The notes beneath the pieces are model-generated. The model was not told the DNA's origin and ran no database searches. It saw nothing but the letters and a program-made list of their open reading frames with translations. Below, piece by piece: positions 32,299 through 41,112 of a stretch of 64,000 nt of DNA; the stretch's first letter is position 1; each line of letters starts with the position of its first letter. This stretch comes from Flammeovirgaceae bacterium 311 (lineage in GTDB: Bacteria > Bacteroidota > Bacteroidia > Cytophagales > Cyclobacteriaceae), in NCBI GenBank assembly GCA_000597885.1, contig CP004371.1, positions 3,488,501-3,552,500 on the forward strand. Reading direction: 5' to 3'. The translations under genes were made by a program, and so were the position numbers.

Positions 32299-34836
32299 AT
32301 GTCTTTAGTGGTGCAAGAGAATAATTCAAAAAGCCTGTTTTATTTCAAAGAGGCTAAAAAGTTTACCAACTACCTTCTGAACGAACGGCTGGAGGAAGTA
32401 ACTAAAGAAAATCTAAGGATGATGAGGGAGCATCAATTGCCCCTGCTGGCATTTTTTGATCATTTATCAGAGGAAGAGCTACTCCTTATCGTTCGGCAAT
32501 CGCTTCAGGAGTTCTTTACAGATGTAGAGCAGGATGCTGCGCTTACCAAAGCGCTCGTTTCCCTCATTCACTGGAAAAACAATGAGCTGCCTGGTATACC
32601 AAAAGAAGGTGTTCAGGGTGTGGACCTGGTAATAGGATATAGCATCAGAAAACAACTCTTCCTGAAGTTTTTACCCGACTTCACCAGCGACTGCCACCAG
32701 ATCGTTAGCATTATGCAGGAGATGGAAGCGTTTCATATTGAGCTGAAGCGCCATGCTTTTGATACCTATGTGAGCATACAGAAGGAAGAGCTTCGCAACC
32801 ATAATGATTTCCTGTCTTCGCTGGTGAGCAGCAGCGAAGATGCCATCATGGCTTTTGATCCGGAACTGAAGTTAACTGAATGGAATATCAGTTCTGAAAA
32901 AATGTTTGGCGCCACCAGAAAAAGTGTTTTAGGCACTGATATAGTTGAGGCATTTCCGAAACTGAAAAATTCAGTTTACATCAAATCCCTGAAGCAGGCC
33001 CTGAAAGGAGAACGGGCTCAGCTAATCCGGCAGCCCTATGTGAACCGCCCGGGCTGGTACGATGCTGTTCTGATGCCGCTTCATGATAAAAATGGCAATA
33101 TCAATGGCGCCCTTAGTATAATACATGATGTTACAGCAACTGTAGAACAGGAAGAAAGGCTAAAGGAACATCAGGAAGAACTGCAGGCCTCCAATGAGGA
33201 GCTTCAGGAAAGCCTTGCCCAGCTGGAGGAAACCCAGGAAATACTCAGAACTGCCGTAGAACAGCTGGAAGAAGCACAGGCAATTGCCCACCTGGGCAAC
33301 TGGGAGTATGATATTAACCGTAATCTGGTGTTCTGGTCTAAAGAAATGCGCCATATTTACGGCATTGGCGAAGATGAGCTCGACCTTACTTATAATACTT
33401 ACCTGGAACTCATTCACCCCGATGACCGCGAAATAGTGGCTACCACCATTGCCAACTGCTTTGAGGATCATATGCCATTTGCTATTGAACACCGCATTTG
33501 CCGCCGCGATGGCCAGATGTGCTGGGTGCTGGGCCAGGGCAGGGCAAGTATAGGAGCCGATGGCAGGCCCTATAAGCTTAGCGGAACCGGCATGGACATT
33601 ACCTCCCGTAAGCTTGCCGAATTGAAAATACAGGAAGAACAGCATTTTATACGAACCGTAACCGATACCACACCGGATGTTATTACTGTTTTTGATCTTG
33701 AAAAACGGGTCAACATTTATGGTAACCGTGAATTGTACGAAGTGCTTGGTTATACGCCTGAAGAAGTAGAGGAGCTGCGCAAAACCAAAGGCAGCAACTG
33801 GGTTTACAGCCTGCTGCACCCCGAAGATCTACCACGCTTCTTTGCTTTCATAGAAAGCTTACGTTCCTATACCGGCATGCAGGCCCGCGAGATTGAATAC
33901 CGCGGCAAAAACAAAAATGGAGATTACCTGTGGGTAACGGGTCGTTACAATGTTTTTAAACGCAATGAAAAAGGGCAGGCAACACAAATTATAGGCATTA
34001 CCCGCGATATTACAGAACGCAAGAAGGCAGAGCAGCTTATTCTGGAAAACGAATCCCGCTTACGCGAGATAAACAACAAGCTGGAAGAGCAGGTCGCTTC
34101 CCGCACCTCGGAGCTAAGCCGGAAAAACCATCAGCTTACGCGCATCAACGCCGATCTGGATAACTTTATCTACACCGCCTCTCACGATCTGAAAGCGCCT
34201 ATCGCCAACCTGGAAGGCCTGCTTACGCTGCTGGATGCCAAGATCAAGGCCAGCCTTTCTGAGCGGGAGCAAAACCTGCTGGACATGATCTATAAATCGG
34301 TAAACAGGTTTAAGAAAACCATTAAAGACCTGACCGATATTGCCCACATGCAAAAGGAGCTGGAAGAGGAAGTAGCCGAAGTGGTACATTTCGAACCCCT
34401 GCTGCAGGATATTCAGGCCGACATCAGTAACCTGATGCAGGAAACTGGCACACAGCTGCACATTAATCTGGGAGTTGAAAAGCTCAGCTACAACCGCAAA
34501 AACATGAGGAGCGTGCTGCACAACCTCATTACCAATGCCATAAAATATAAACATCCCGATCGTGCGCCGAAGGTGCACATCAGCACCCGCCGCATTGGCG
34601 ATTATGTACTGCTGAGGGTTTCTGATAACGGCCTGGGAATTCCCCTGAAACAGCAGGATAAGATTTTCTCGCTCTTTAAACGCCTGCACAAAGATATTGA
34701 AGGTTCGGGCATGGGTCTTTATATTGTGAAGCGTATTATTGAAAACAGCGGCGGTAAAATTGAGGTAGAAAGCGAAGTAGAACAGGGTTCTGTCTTTAAT
34801 CTGTATTTGTTAGACCAGACAGTTAATGAAAGCTAA
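32299..34836 (+). CDS. Multi-PAS sensor histidine kinase
   Basis: The 845-residue protein lacks membrane segments. Residues 1-170 form a helical domain resembling RsbRD-type sensor N-termini. Three PAS domains follow: about 175-295 (SSEDAIMAFDPELKLTEWN), 330-435 (LGNWEYDINRNLVFWSKEM, a PAS_3 type) and 445-575 (TTPDVITVFDLEKRVNIYG), separated by short coiled coils. The dimerisation helix carries H629 in ASHDLKAP. The ATPase domain shows LHNLITNAIKYKHP (N box), RVSDNGLGIP (G1) and GSGMGLYIVKRII (G2). It autophosphorylates and probably passes phosphate to the CheY-like protein whose gene overlaps its end by 11 bp. The signal is not known. Confidence 0.95.
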   Translation: MSLVVQENNSKSLFYFKEAKKFTNYLLNERLEEVTKENLRMMREHQLPLLAFFDHLSEEELLLIVRQSLQEFFTDVEQDAALTKALVSLIHWKNNELPGIPKEGVQGVDLVIGYSIRKQLFLKFLPDFTSDCHQIVSIMQEMEAFHIELKRHAFDTYVSIQKEELRNHNDFLSSLVSSSEDAIMAFDPELKLTEWNISSEKMFGATRKSVLGTDIVEAFPKLKNSVYIKSLKQALKGERAQLIRQPYVNRPGWYDAVLMPLHDKNGNINGALSIIHDVTATVEQEERLKEHQEELQASNEELQESLAQLEETQEILRTAVEQLEEAQAIAHLGNWEYDINRNLVFWSKEMRHIYGIGEDELDLTYNTYLELIHPDDREIVATTIANCFEDHMPFAIEHRICRRDGQMCWVLGQGRASIGADGRPYKLSGTGMDITSRKLAELKIQEEQHFIRTVTDTTPDVITVFDLEKRVNIYGNRELYEVLGYTPEEVEELRKTKGSNWVYSLLHPEDLPRFFAFIESLRSYTGMQAREIEYRGKNKNGDYLWVTGRYNVFKRNEKGQATQIIGITRDITERKKAEQLILENESRLREINNKLEEQVASRTSELSRKNHQLTRINADLDNFIYTASHDLKAPIANLEGLLTLLDAKIKASLSEREQNLLDMIYKSVNRFKKTIKDLTDIAHMQKELEEEVAEVVHFEPLLQDIQADISNLMQETGTQLHINLGVEKLSYNRKNMRSVLHNLITNAIKYKHPDRAPKVHISTRRIGDYVLLRVSDNGLGIPLKQQDKIFSLFKRLHKDIEGSGMGLYIVKRIIENSGGKIEVESEVEQGSVFNLYLLDQTVNES

Positions 34837-35233
34837 GCTAAAAAAGATTCTGCTGGTAGACGACGACCCTATCAGCAACTATGTAACCGAGGAGCTGATT
34901 AGGGAAAAAGGAATTTGCCAGAACATCATCACTGTTACCGATGGTAAACAAGCCTTAAATTTTCTGCAGCAGGATAGGGATGAAACCTCCACAGAAGCAG
35001 GCTGTATTTTAATATTGCTGGACCTTAACATGCCTGTTATGGATGGCTTTGAGTTTATGGAAGAACTGGAAGCCCGGCAACTGCATGAACGGGTAAAGGT
35101 AGCAGTACTTACCAGTTCCGATAATCATAAAGATATTTCGCAGGCTCAGCAATTTGGCTTTACTGCCTATTTGCAAAAACCACTGGTGGTAGAGGAAGTA
35201 AGCAGCCTTGTTGATCAGTGTTTCACTGCCTGA
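34826..35233 (+). CDS. Single-domain CheY-like response regulator
   Basis: The 135-residue protein is a bare receiver domain: acidic pair in LLVDDDPIS, phospho-acceptor D66 in LLDLNMPVMDG, switch residues in VLTSSDN and Lys in YLQKPL. It has no output domain, so it acts by protein contact or phosphorelay. The sequence resembles the small receivers that accompany PAS kinases in Bacteroidota. Start and stop overlap with the kinase gene suggests translational coupling. Confidence 0.95.
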   Translation: MKAKLKKILLVDDDPISNYVTEELIREKGICQNIITVTDGKQALNFLQQDRDETSTEAGCILILLDLNMPVMDGFEFMEELEARQLHERVKVAVLTSSDNHKDISQAQQFGFTAYLQKPLVVEEVSSLVDQCFTA

Positions 35234-35251
35234 ACCTGAAATAGCAATAAT

Positions 35252-35287
35252 AAAAAAGGGCCTCCCAGACGGGAGGCCTTTTTTTCT
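35252..35287. terminator. Bidirectional terminator between convergent genes
   Basis: A-run, GGGCCTCCC, AGAC loop, GGGAGGCC and T-run. It serves the response regulator on the plus strand and the barrel gene on the minus strand. Confidence 0.9.
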
Positions 35288-35331
35288 AACACTAATCAAA
35301 AAAAGATCTTTAAAGCGGTTTAAACCTGCGC

Positions 35332-37773
35332 TTAATTCTGGTTTCCGGAGTCCAGGCGGCGCTGTTCTTCCTCTCCGGCGCTCTTGCGGCGGCGTATGGG
35401 CTTCACATCCTTGTTACCAAAATTGTAGGTAAAGGTCAGGCGGGCCTGGCGGCTCTCCCACTGGTTACGAATGGTCATATCCATACCACCAAAGTTCTGG
35501 GTACCCTGCCAGCGCATGGTTTTGAAAATATCGTTTACGTTAAGCTTTAGTGTGGCAGCTTTGTTCATGAAGGTATACTGAACACCTGCGTTAATTGCCC
35601 ACATTTCTTTAGAGCGCATAGCACCATATACCTGCGGGGAGTTATAAAAACCGGTTAGCTCTGCAGAGAAATCGCGGGGCAGCTTAAAGCGGTTCATGAT
35701 GTTGAGGTTATAGGAGAGCATTTCAGTGTCCAGCTGCTCGCCCATCAGCGGGCCTTTGTAGCGGTTGTGGTACAGGCTAAAGCTGTTTTGGGCGCTCCAC
35801 CATTTTGTAAAATCAACAGGCGCACTGATGTTCACACTCATGTTGTAAAGATCGGCCAGGTTTTTCATGGTTGAGTAGCTATAGCGCTCATCCTCCTCGT
35901 TTAGCTCCGGTACCTGCGTATAAACTTCAGAGGTATGGCTGTAGCCAACATTCATGCTGTACATTTTTTTAAATGTATAGTTGGCCTGCAGCTGGTTGGT
36001 AAATTGTGGCTGCAGATCCGGATTGCCCTGGAAGTAAGTGTACTTATCCAGCAGGTACACAAATGGGTTCAGCATCTGGTAAGAGGGCCTGTCGATACGG
36101 CGGCTGTACGATAAACCAAGCTGGTGATTTTCGCTAAGTGTGTACTGCAAAAAGGCACTTGGAAAAAACTCCAGGTAATCACGCGTACGAACTTCCTGCC
36201 GGGTAATGGAATTGCCTTCGTACCAGGTATGCTCTGCCCGTAAGCCTGTTTGCACACTTAATTTGCCAAACTGACGGCTCCAGTTTGCATAAGCAGCATT
36301 GATGCGTTCCTCGTAGAGGTAATGGTTCGTTCTGGTAACATCTACTTCTTTAACTTCGCCGAACACATTGAAAAACTGTACATCATTATCAGTGGTTACA
36401 AAGCTGGTTTTTGCTCCCAGCTCTATTTTGCCTTTTTCCAGGGGCAGCGTATAGTCAAGCTTACCTACTATTATATCAATATCAGAGGGGGTAATACTTG
36501 TAATAACTTCCCGGGTATTCTGTTCTGGATCTGCATAAAAAGAGCTGTTGGTGATGTTATCAGTTTTCTCTCCGTTAAAGAGGGTGTACTCCACATCTGC
36601 AGAAAGCTCATGCCCGGGCTTTCCAAAAGTTCTGAGGTAGTTGGCGTTAAAAGAATAGTTGCTCATGCCATTGTCTACAGTACCCCGGGTAAGCAATTCT
36701 TCTATCAGCTGATTATTGGCTGCAGTATACTGGTACGTGTTGTTGTTCAGGCTTAAATTCCAGGAGTTTACAAAACCTGTTGCCGATACACCAAAGGTGT
36801 TCTTGTCGTTCAGTGCATAATCTACCCCTGCTTTAAAGCTTTGGTTATGTGAGGTAAAGGGACGGAAGTTATTCTGATCAAACAGGATCTGCTGGTTGTT
36901 ATATTCTACTTTACGATCCAGAAAAGTCTCGCTGAAACGGCGTCCGTAGTTATAGTTGTAGTTACCAAACCAGTTATAGCTGCCCTTGCGGTAGTTGAGG
37001 TTGATACCTCCGTTGGCTTTTTCGTAGCGGCCATAACCGGTACCTGCATTGATAGTGCCGTTAAAACCGTCACTTTTGCCTTTTTTTGTGCGTATATCAA
37101 TAATGCCTGAGTTACCATCTGCATCGTATTTAGCAGAGGGGTTGGTAATAATATCAACCTTTTGTATGGCATCGCTGGGCATATTGCGCAGCAGGTTGGC
37201 CACCTCAGTGCCCGACATACGGGTTCTGCGGCCATCAATCATGACAATTACCCCGTTTTTACCGTTCAGGTTAATATTATCATCCTTGTCTACAATTACA
37301 CCGGGGGCTCTTTCCAACACCTCCAGGGCATTACCGCCACTAGCCAGTATACTGCCTTCTACATTTAGCACGGTGCGGTCGGCCTGCTGCTCAATCATTG
37401 GCTTCTGGCCAACCACTGTTACCGCATTCAGCTGCTCAACATTTTCCCTTAGCTGCAGCCTGGGCAGGCTTGGCGTACTGTTACCGCTCACTGTAACCGG
37501 TCCTGCCCATCCTTTTGCATAACCCATCATGGTGGCCGATAACAGGTACCGCCCATCCTTTATCTGCGGAAATACATAGTTACCTTCTGCATCACTAATC
37601 GCACCTTTCACCATTGCAGAATCGGCAGCATCTAAGATAAGTACAGTAGCAAACTCTAAAGGCTTGTTGGCATCATCAACAATTTTACCTTTCAAGGTAG
37701 TCTGGGCAGTGGCGGCCGTTGCTGCACACAGCAGGAGGCAGAAAAGTGGTATAGGTTTGATCTTCATATGCAT
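35332..37773 (-). CDS. TonB-type outer-membrane beta-barrel protein (OMP_b-brl_3 family), paralogue 1
   Basis: The 813-residue protein (Met at 37773 or 37767) has a signal peptide (PLFCLLLCAATAATAQ), an N-terminal carboxypeptidase-regulatory-like domain (LKGKIVDDANKPLEFATV), a plug-like domain (LNAVTVVGQKPMIEQQADRT, GKNGVIVMIDGRRTRMSGTE, SAKYDADGNSGIIDIRTKK) and a C-terminal barrel. This matches the outer-membrane beta-barrel family PF14905 and not the SusC type; no SusD partner is present. It may take up peptides, metal complexes or siderophores, but this is not known. It lies in tandem with a paralogue, 396 bp away. Confidence 0.9.
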   Translation of the reverse strand: MHMKIKPIPLFCLLLCAATAATAQTTLKGKIVDDANKPLEFATVLILDAADSAMVKGAISDAEGNYVFPQIKDGRYLLSATMMGYAKGWAGPVTVSGNSTPSLPRLQLRENVEQLNAVTVVGQKPMIEQQADRTVLNVEGSILASGGNALEVLERAPGVIVDKDDNINLNGKNGVIVMIDGRRTRMSGTEVANLLRNMPSDAIQKVDIITNPSAKYDADGNSGIIDIRTKKGKSDGFNGTINAGTGYGRYEKANGGINLNYRKGSYNWFGNYNYNYGRRFSETFLDRKVEYNNQQILFDQNNFRPFTSHNQSFKAGVDYALNDKNTFGVSATGFVNSWNLSLNNNTYQYTAANNQLIEELLTRGTVDNGMSNYSFNANYLRTFGKPGHELSADVEYTLFNGEKTDNITNSSFYADPEQNTREVITSITPSDIDIIVGKLDYTLPLEKGKIELGAKTSFVTTDNDVQFFNVFGEVKEVDVTRTNHYLYEERINAAYANWSRQFGKLSVQTGLRAEHTWYEGNSITRQEVRTRDYLEFFPSAFLQYTLSENHQLGLSYSRRIDRPSYQMLNPFVYLLDKYTYFQGNPDLQPQFTNQLQANYTFKKMYSMNVGYSHTSEVYTQVPELNEEDERYSYSTMKNLADLYNMSVNISAPVDFTKWWSAQNSFSLYHNRYKGPLMGEQLDTEMLSYNLNIMNRFKLPRDFSAELTGFYNSPQVYGAMRSKEMWAINAGVQYTFMNKAATLKLNVNDIFKTMRWQGTQNFGGMDMTIRNQWESRQARLTFTYNFGNKDVKPIRRRKSAGEEEQRRLDSGNQN

Positions 37774-38169
37774 TGGTAGCTGGCGTGGAATATAGATGCT
37801 AAATTCGGAACAGCTAAATGGTTATACAAGGTACTTTGTAATAAACGGTAGTTTTCAGGGATGAACGACAGTTATCTGGTTTTTACTACTTTTATAGACG
37901 CTCAAACTTATAAATCATTACACGTAAGCACTAACTAATTTTGAGGAACGGTTAAATAAAGTGATAATGTCGGTATTTACTCCATATGATAGTTACCTAA
38001 GCGGCTTTTTTAACATACTTTAACATATTATGTAAGAGCTTACGTATTATTACTATCCTCAACATAACGGTACTCCAACCCGGCAGCACCTAAACAGAAA
38101 TAGCAGATGAAAAAAAGAGCCCCCGACACAGGGACTCCTTTTCCAACTTTCCAACTTTAACCAATATTG
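37774..38169. other. Intergenic region between the two barrel paralogues
   Basis: AT-rich, no gene. It holds the terminator of paralogue 2 (38110-38137) and an imperfect inverted repeat TATGTAAG-AG-CTTACGTA near 38028-38048 that could be an operator for paralogue 1. Confidence 0.4.
38110..38137 (-). terminator. Probable terminator of paralogue 2
   Basis: Arms GAGCCCC and GGGACTC (one G-U pair, loop 7) with a U-run on the minus strand, 33 bp past the stop. Confidence 0.6.
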
Positions 38170-40593
38170 TTAACTGCCACTGCTTTTGATACGGTCCTGC
38201 TCATCGGAGGAAGCGCCTCTTTTGCGGCCAACCGGCTTCACCTCCTTATTACCAAAGCGGTAATTAAAGGTCAGATTTACCCGGCGGTTATCCCAGCGGT
38301 TATCCAGCCTGATCGTGTTCTCTCCAAAGATGGTCTCTCCGGCAAATTTCATGGTCCGGAATATGTCATTCACACCCAGCTTTAAGCTGGCATCATTATC
38401 CCAGAAGCTATATTTTATACCGGCATTCACCATGTACTGGCTTTGAATTTTAACAATACCCCATACCTGTGGTGTTCTGTAAAATCCGGAGAACTCTGCG
38501 GCAAAATTATGGGGCAGCTTGATGTTGTTCATCATATAAAGGCTGGCCGTGAACTGCTCAATATCAAGATCCTGCTCCAGGTACTGGCCTTCATACTTGT
38601 TATGGTAGGCGCTCAGGTTGTTCTGAATATTCCACCACTTGGCTACCGGCACAGGTATCGACATATTTAAGCTCCAGTTCTTCAGGGTTCCCAGGTTTCT
38701 TTTGGTCTGGAAAGCATCCAGGCCTTCGGTCTCCAGTATTTCAGTCATGGGTCCGTCGGTTACGCTGTAAGAGAGGTTGGTTACAATTGCCTGGTTAAAG
38801 GTATGGCTTAGCTGCATCTGGTGTGTAAACTGAGGCTGCAACAGGGGGTTACCCTTGCCATAAGTGGTTACATCCAGCAGGTAATAGAAGGGGTTCAGGT
38901 CCTGGTAAGAAGGCCGGTCAACCCGGCGGCTGTAAGAAAAGCCCAGGGTGTTCTTTTCATTCAGCGGGCGCTGCACAAAAAGGCTGGGGAACAGCGACAG
39001 ATACTCGTTTTTGGCAGTGCTGTCATTCTTCACCGATTCGCCCTGGTACCAGGTATGTTCTGCCCGCAAGCCTGCCATCACGGTAGTTTTACCAAAGGCA
39101 CCGCTCCAGTTTGCATAGGCTGCATTTATGTTCTCCTGATATAGGAAATCATTCGTGAATTTATCCCACATCACCCAGTTTGATTCGTTTTCCTGTTTTT
39201 CAATGCGTGCGTCGTTATCAGAGTATACATAGCTGGATTTGGCACCTGCTTCTATTTTGCTCTTACCAATTGGCAGCACGTAGTCCAGCTTTGCCACCCA
39301 TATATCAATATCAGATGGTGATGCGCTGCGCAGTAAAAACACGCTGTCGGGTCTTTGGTCAAAATAACGGAAGCGGTTATCAAAGAAGTTATCATTACGG
39401 CCTTTGTAGCGGGAGTAGTCAAGGTCGAATGTTAATTCCTGGCCGGGCTTGTCAAAAGTGCGCTGGTAGTTCAGGTTAATGGTGTTATTGCTGTAACGCT
39501 CATCGATATCCCCCAGGGTAGTAATCATTCTTTCCGGTCCTGAACCCGCTATGCTGTGCAGTGCCTGATTATCTGAATTGGAACCCCAGATGCCAAAGCT
39601 GCCATTCAGCATCACGCCCAGGGTATTTTTCTTGTTCAGAAAGATATCCACACCTGCCTTGTAGTTATGCCCTCTCCAATGGTTAGGCATATAGTTGTTC
39701 TGGTCAAAAGTGTTTAGGCCGTTCTCATCTACCGCTGTACGGTAGATCGATAAATCCTGAAAGCCGCGGTTCAATCCATAGTTATAGCTACCAAAAGCAT
39801 TGACAATACCCTGGCGGTGGTTAAGGGTAAGGCCTGAATTGGCCCGCTCAAATCGGCCATGGCCTCCGCCAAGGGTAAGGCTTCCGTTGGTGCCGTTGTT
39901 CTTTCCCTTTTTGGTTTTTATGTTGATGATGCCCGAGTTACCGGCAGCATCGTACTTGGCCGATGGATTTGTAATAATCTCTACCTGCTCCAGTGCATCG
40001 CTGGTCATGTTCCGCAGCATATTGGCAATATCGGCGCTGGAGAGGTAGGTGCGTTTGCCATCTATCATCACCATAACACCCTGCTTGCCATTGAGGCTGA
40101 TGTTGCCATCCTGGTCTACAGCCACACCCGGCGATTTCTCGAGCACTTCCAGGGCATTGCCTCCTGTGGCTAAAATGCTGCCTTCCACATTGATCACCAT
40201 GCGGTCGGCATGCTGCTCCACCATGGGCTTCTGGCCTACTACCGTTACAGCTTTCATTTGCTCTACCATTTCCTGCAGGCGCAGCTGGGGCACAGTCTGG
40301 GTTCCGCCTGCAGCAACTGTTACAGGTCCTGCCCATGCTTTTTCATAGCCCATCATATTGGCAGCCACCAGGTAACGGCCTTCTTTTATTTGTGGCAGCG
40401 AATAGTGCCCGGCAGAATCGCTGATCGCTCCTTTTACCAGGGCAGAATCTGCTACATTCAGCAGCATAACAGTGGCAAACTCCAGCGGCTTGTTCTTTTC
40501 GTCTACAACCTTACCTTTTAAAGTAGATTGTGCAAATGCAGTTACTGTACTGGCAGCTAAGAAAGCTAGGATGAGTAAATGTCTTGGTCTCAT
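38170..40593 (-). CDS. TonB-type outer-membrane beta-barrel protein (OMP_b-brl_3 family), paralogue 2
   Basis: ATG at 40593 (MRPRHLLILAFLAASTVTAFAQ) gives a proper signal peptide, so the 60-bp longer reading is rejected. The product has 807 residues. It shares the order and many motifs of paralogue 1: LKGKVVDEKNKPLEFATVM, MKAVTVVGQKPMVEQHADRM, GKQGVMVMIDGKRTYLSS, NPSAKYDAAGNSGIINIKTKK, and a C-terminus with FNYRFGNKEVKPVGRK. The two genes clearly arose by tandem duplication. Both have their own upstream gaps, so separate control is likely. Ligand unknown. Confidence 0.9.
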   Translation of the reverse strand: MRPRHLLILAFLAASTVTAFAQSTLKGKVVDEKNKPLEFATVMLLNVADSALVKGAISDSAGHYSLPQIKEGRYLVAANMMGYEKAWAGPVTVAAGGTQTVPQLRLQEMVEQMKAVTVVGQKPMVEQHADRMVINVEGSILATGGNALEVLEKSPGVAVDQDGNISLNGKQGVMVMIDGKRTYLSSADIANMLRNMTSDALEQVEIITNPSAKYDAAGNSGIINIKTKKGKNNGTNGSLTLGGGHGRFERANSGLTLNHRQGIVNAFGSYNYGLNRGFQDLSIYRTAVDENGLNTFDQNNYMPNHWRGHNYKAGVDIFLNKKNTLGVMLNGSFGIWGSNSDNQALHSIAGSGPERMITTLGDIDERYSNNTINLNYQRTFDKPGQELTFDLDYSRYKGRNDNFFDNRFRYFDQRPDSVFLLRSASPSDIDIWVAKLDYVLPIGKSKIEAGAKSSYVYSDNDARIEKQENESNWVMWDKFTNDFLYQENINAAYANWSGAFGKTTVMAGLRAEHTWYQGESVKNDSTAKNEYLSLFPSLFVQRPLNEKNTLGFSYSRRVDRPSYQDLNPFYYLLDVTTYGKGNPLLQPQFTHQMQLSHTFNQAIVTNLSYSVTDGPMTEILETEGLDAFQTKRNLGTLKNWSLNMSIPVPVAKWWNIQNNLSAYHNKYEGQYLEQDLDIEQFTASLYMMNNIKLPHNFAAEFSGFYRTPQVWGIVKIQSQYMVNAGIKYSFWDNDASLKLGVNDIFRTMKFAGETIFGENTIRLDNRWDNRRVNLTFNYRFGNKEVKPVGRKRGASSDEQDRIKSSGS

Positions 40594-41112
40594 GGCTAAT
40601 GGGGTTGGGCTAAAAAGTATACGCAAAGTATAACAAGGTATTAGGCATAACAAGGTACTTTGTGTAGGCGGTTAATAGCAGTGATGAATGTTCTTTTTTT
40701 GTGATTAGTATTTTTTGGGCATTTGCCAGTTAGATGTTACTAAGCCTGCAATGGTTGCACAGAAATATGCTGATTATGATGAATGGTAAAATCGAGTGAT
40801 AAAAGGAAAAATGATTACGCAGGGGAAACCTTAGCGGTAAAAAGTAGTATAATCTGCAGCTCTGGCAGCAGAGGAGGAGGAGCGCATTCGGGATTTAGCC
40901 TTTCCAGAACGTTTAATGTTAAGCCACTGATATTCTTTTATTTATATCCTGATAAAAATTATAATACTATTTTCAGTTGTAGCTATTTTTTTACAACTTC
41001 ATAGTTACAAAATAACATTTTTGTTAACCTACACCCTGACTATTAGGCTGTTAAGCAAATAATCAGCAACTGCACCGCTATAAATCAACGGATTACCAAT
41101 TATCCAATACGT
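40594..41112. other. Non-coding region between divergent barrel and protease genes
   Basis: No gene or strong hairpin is recognised in this 519-bp AT-rich stretch. It should hold the promoters of both neighbours. Confidence 0.5.

Noticed and set aside
33160-33819. 219-codon minus-strand open frame
   Set aside because: It is a shadow of the PAS region of the histidine kinase, with unlikely composition and no start context.
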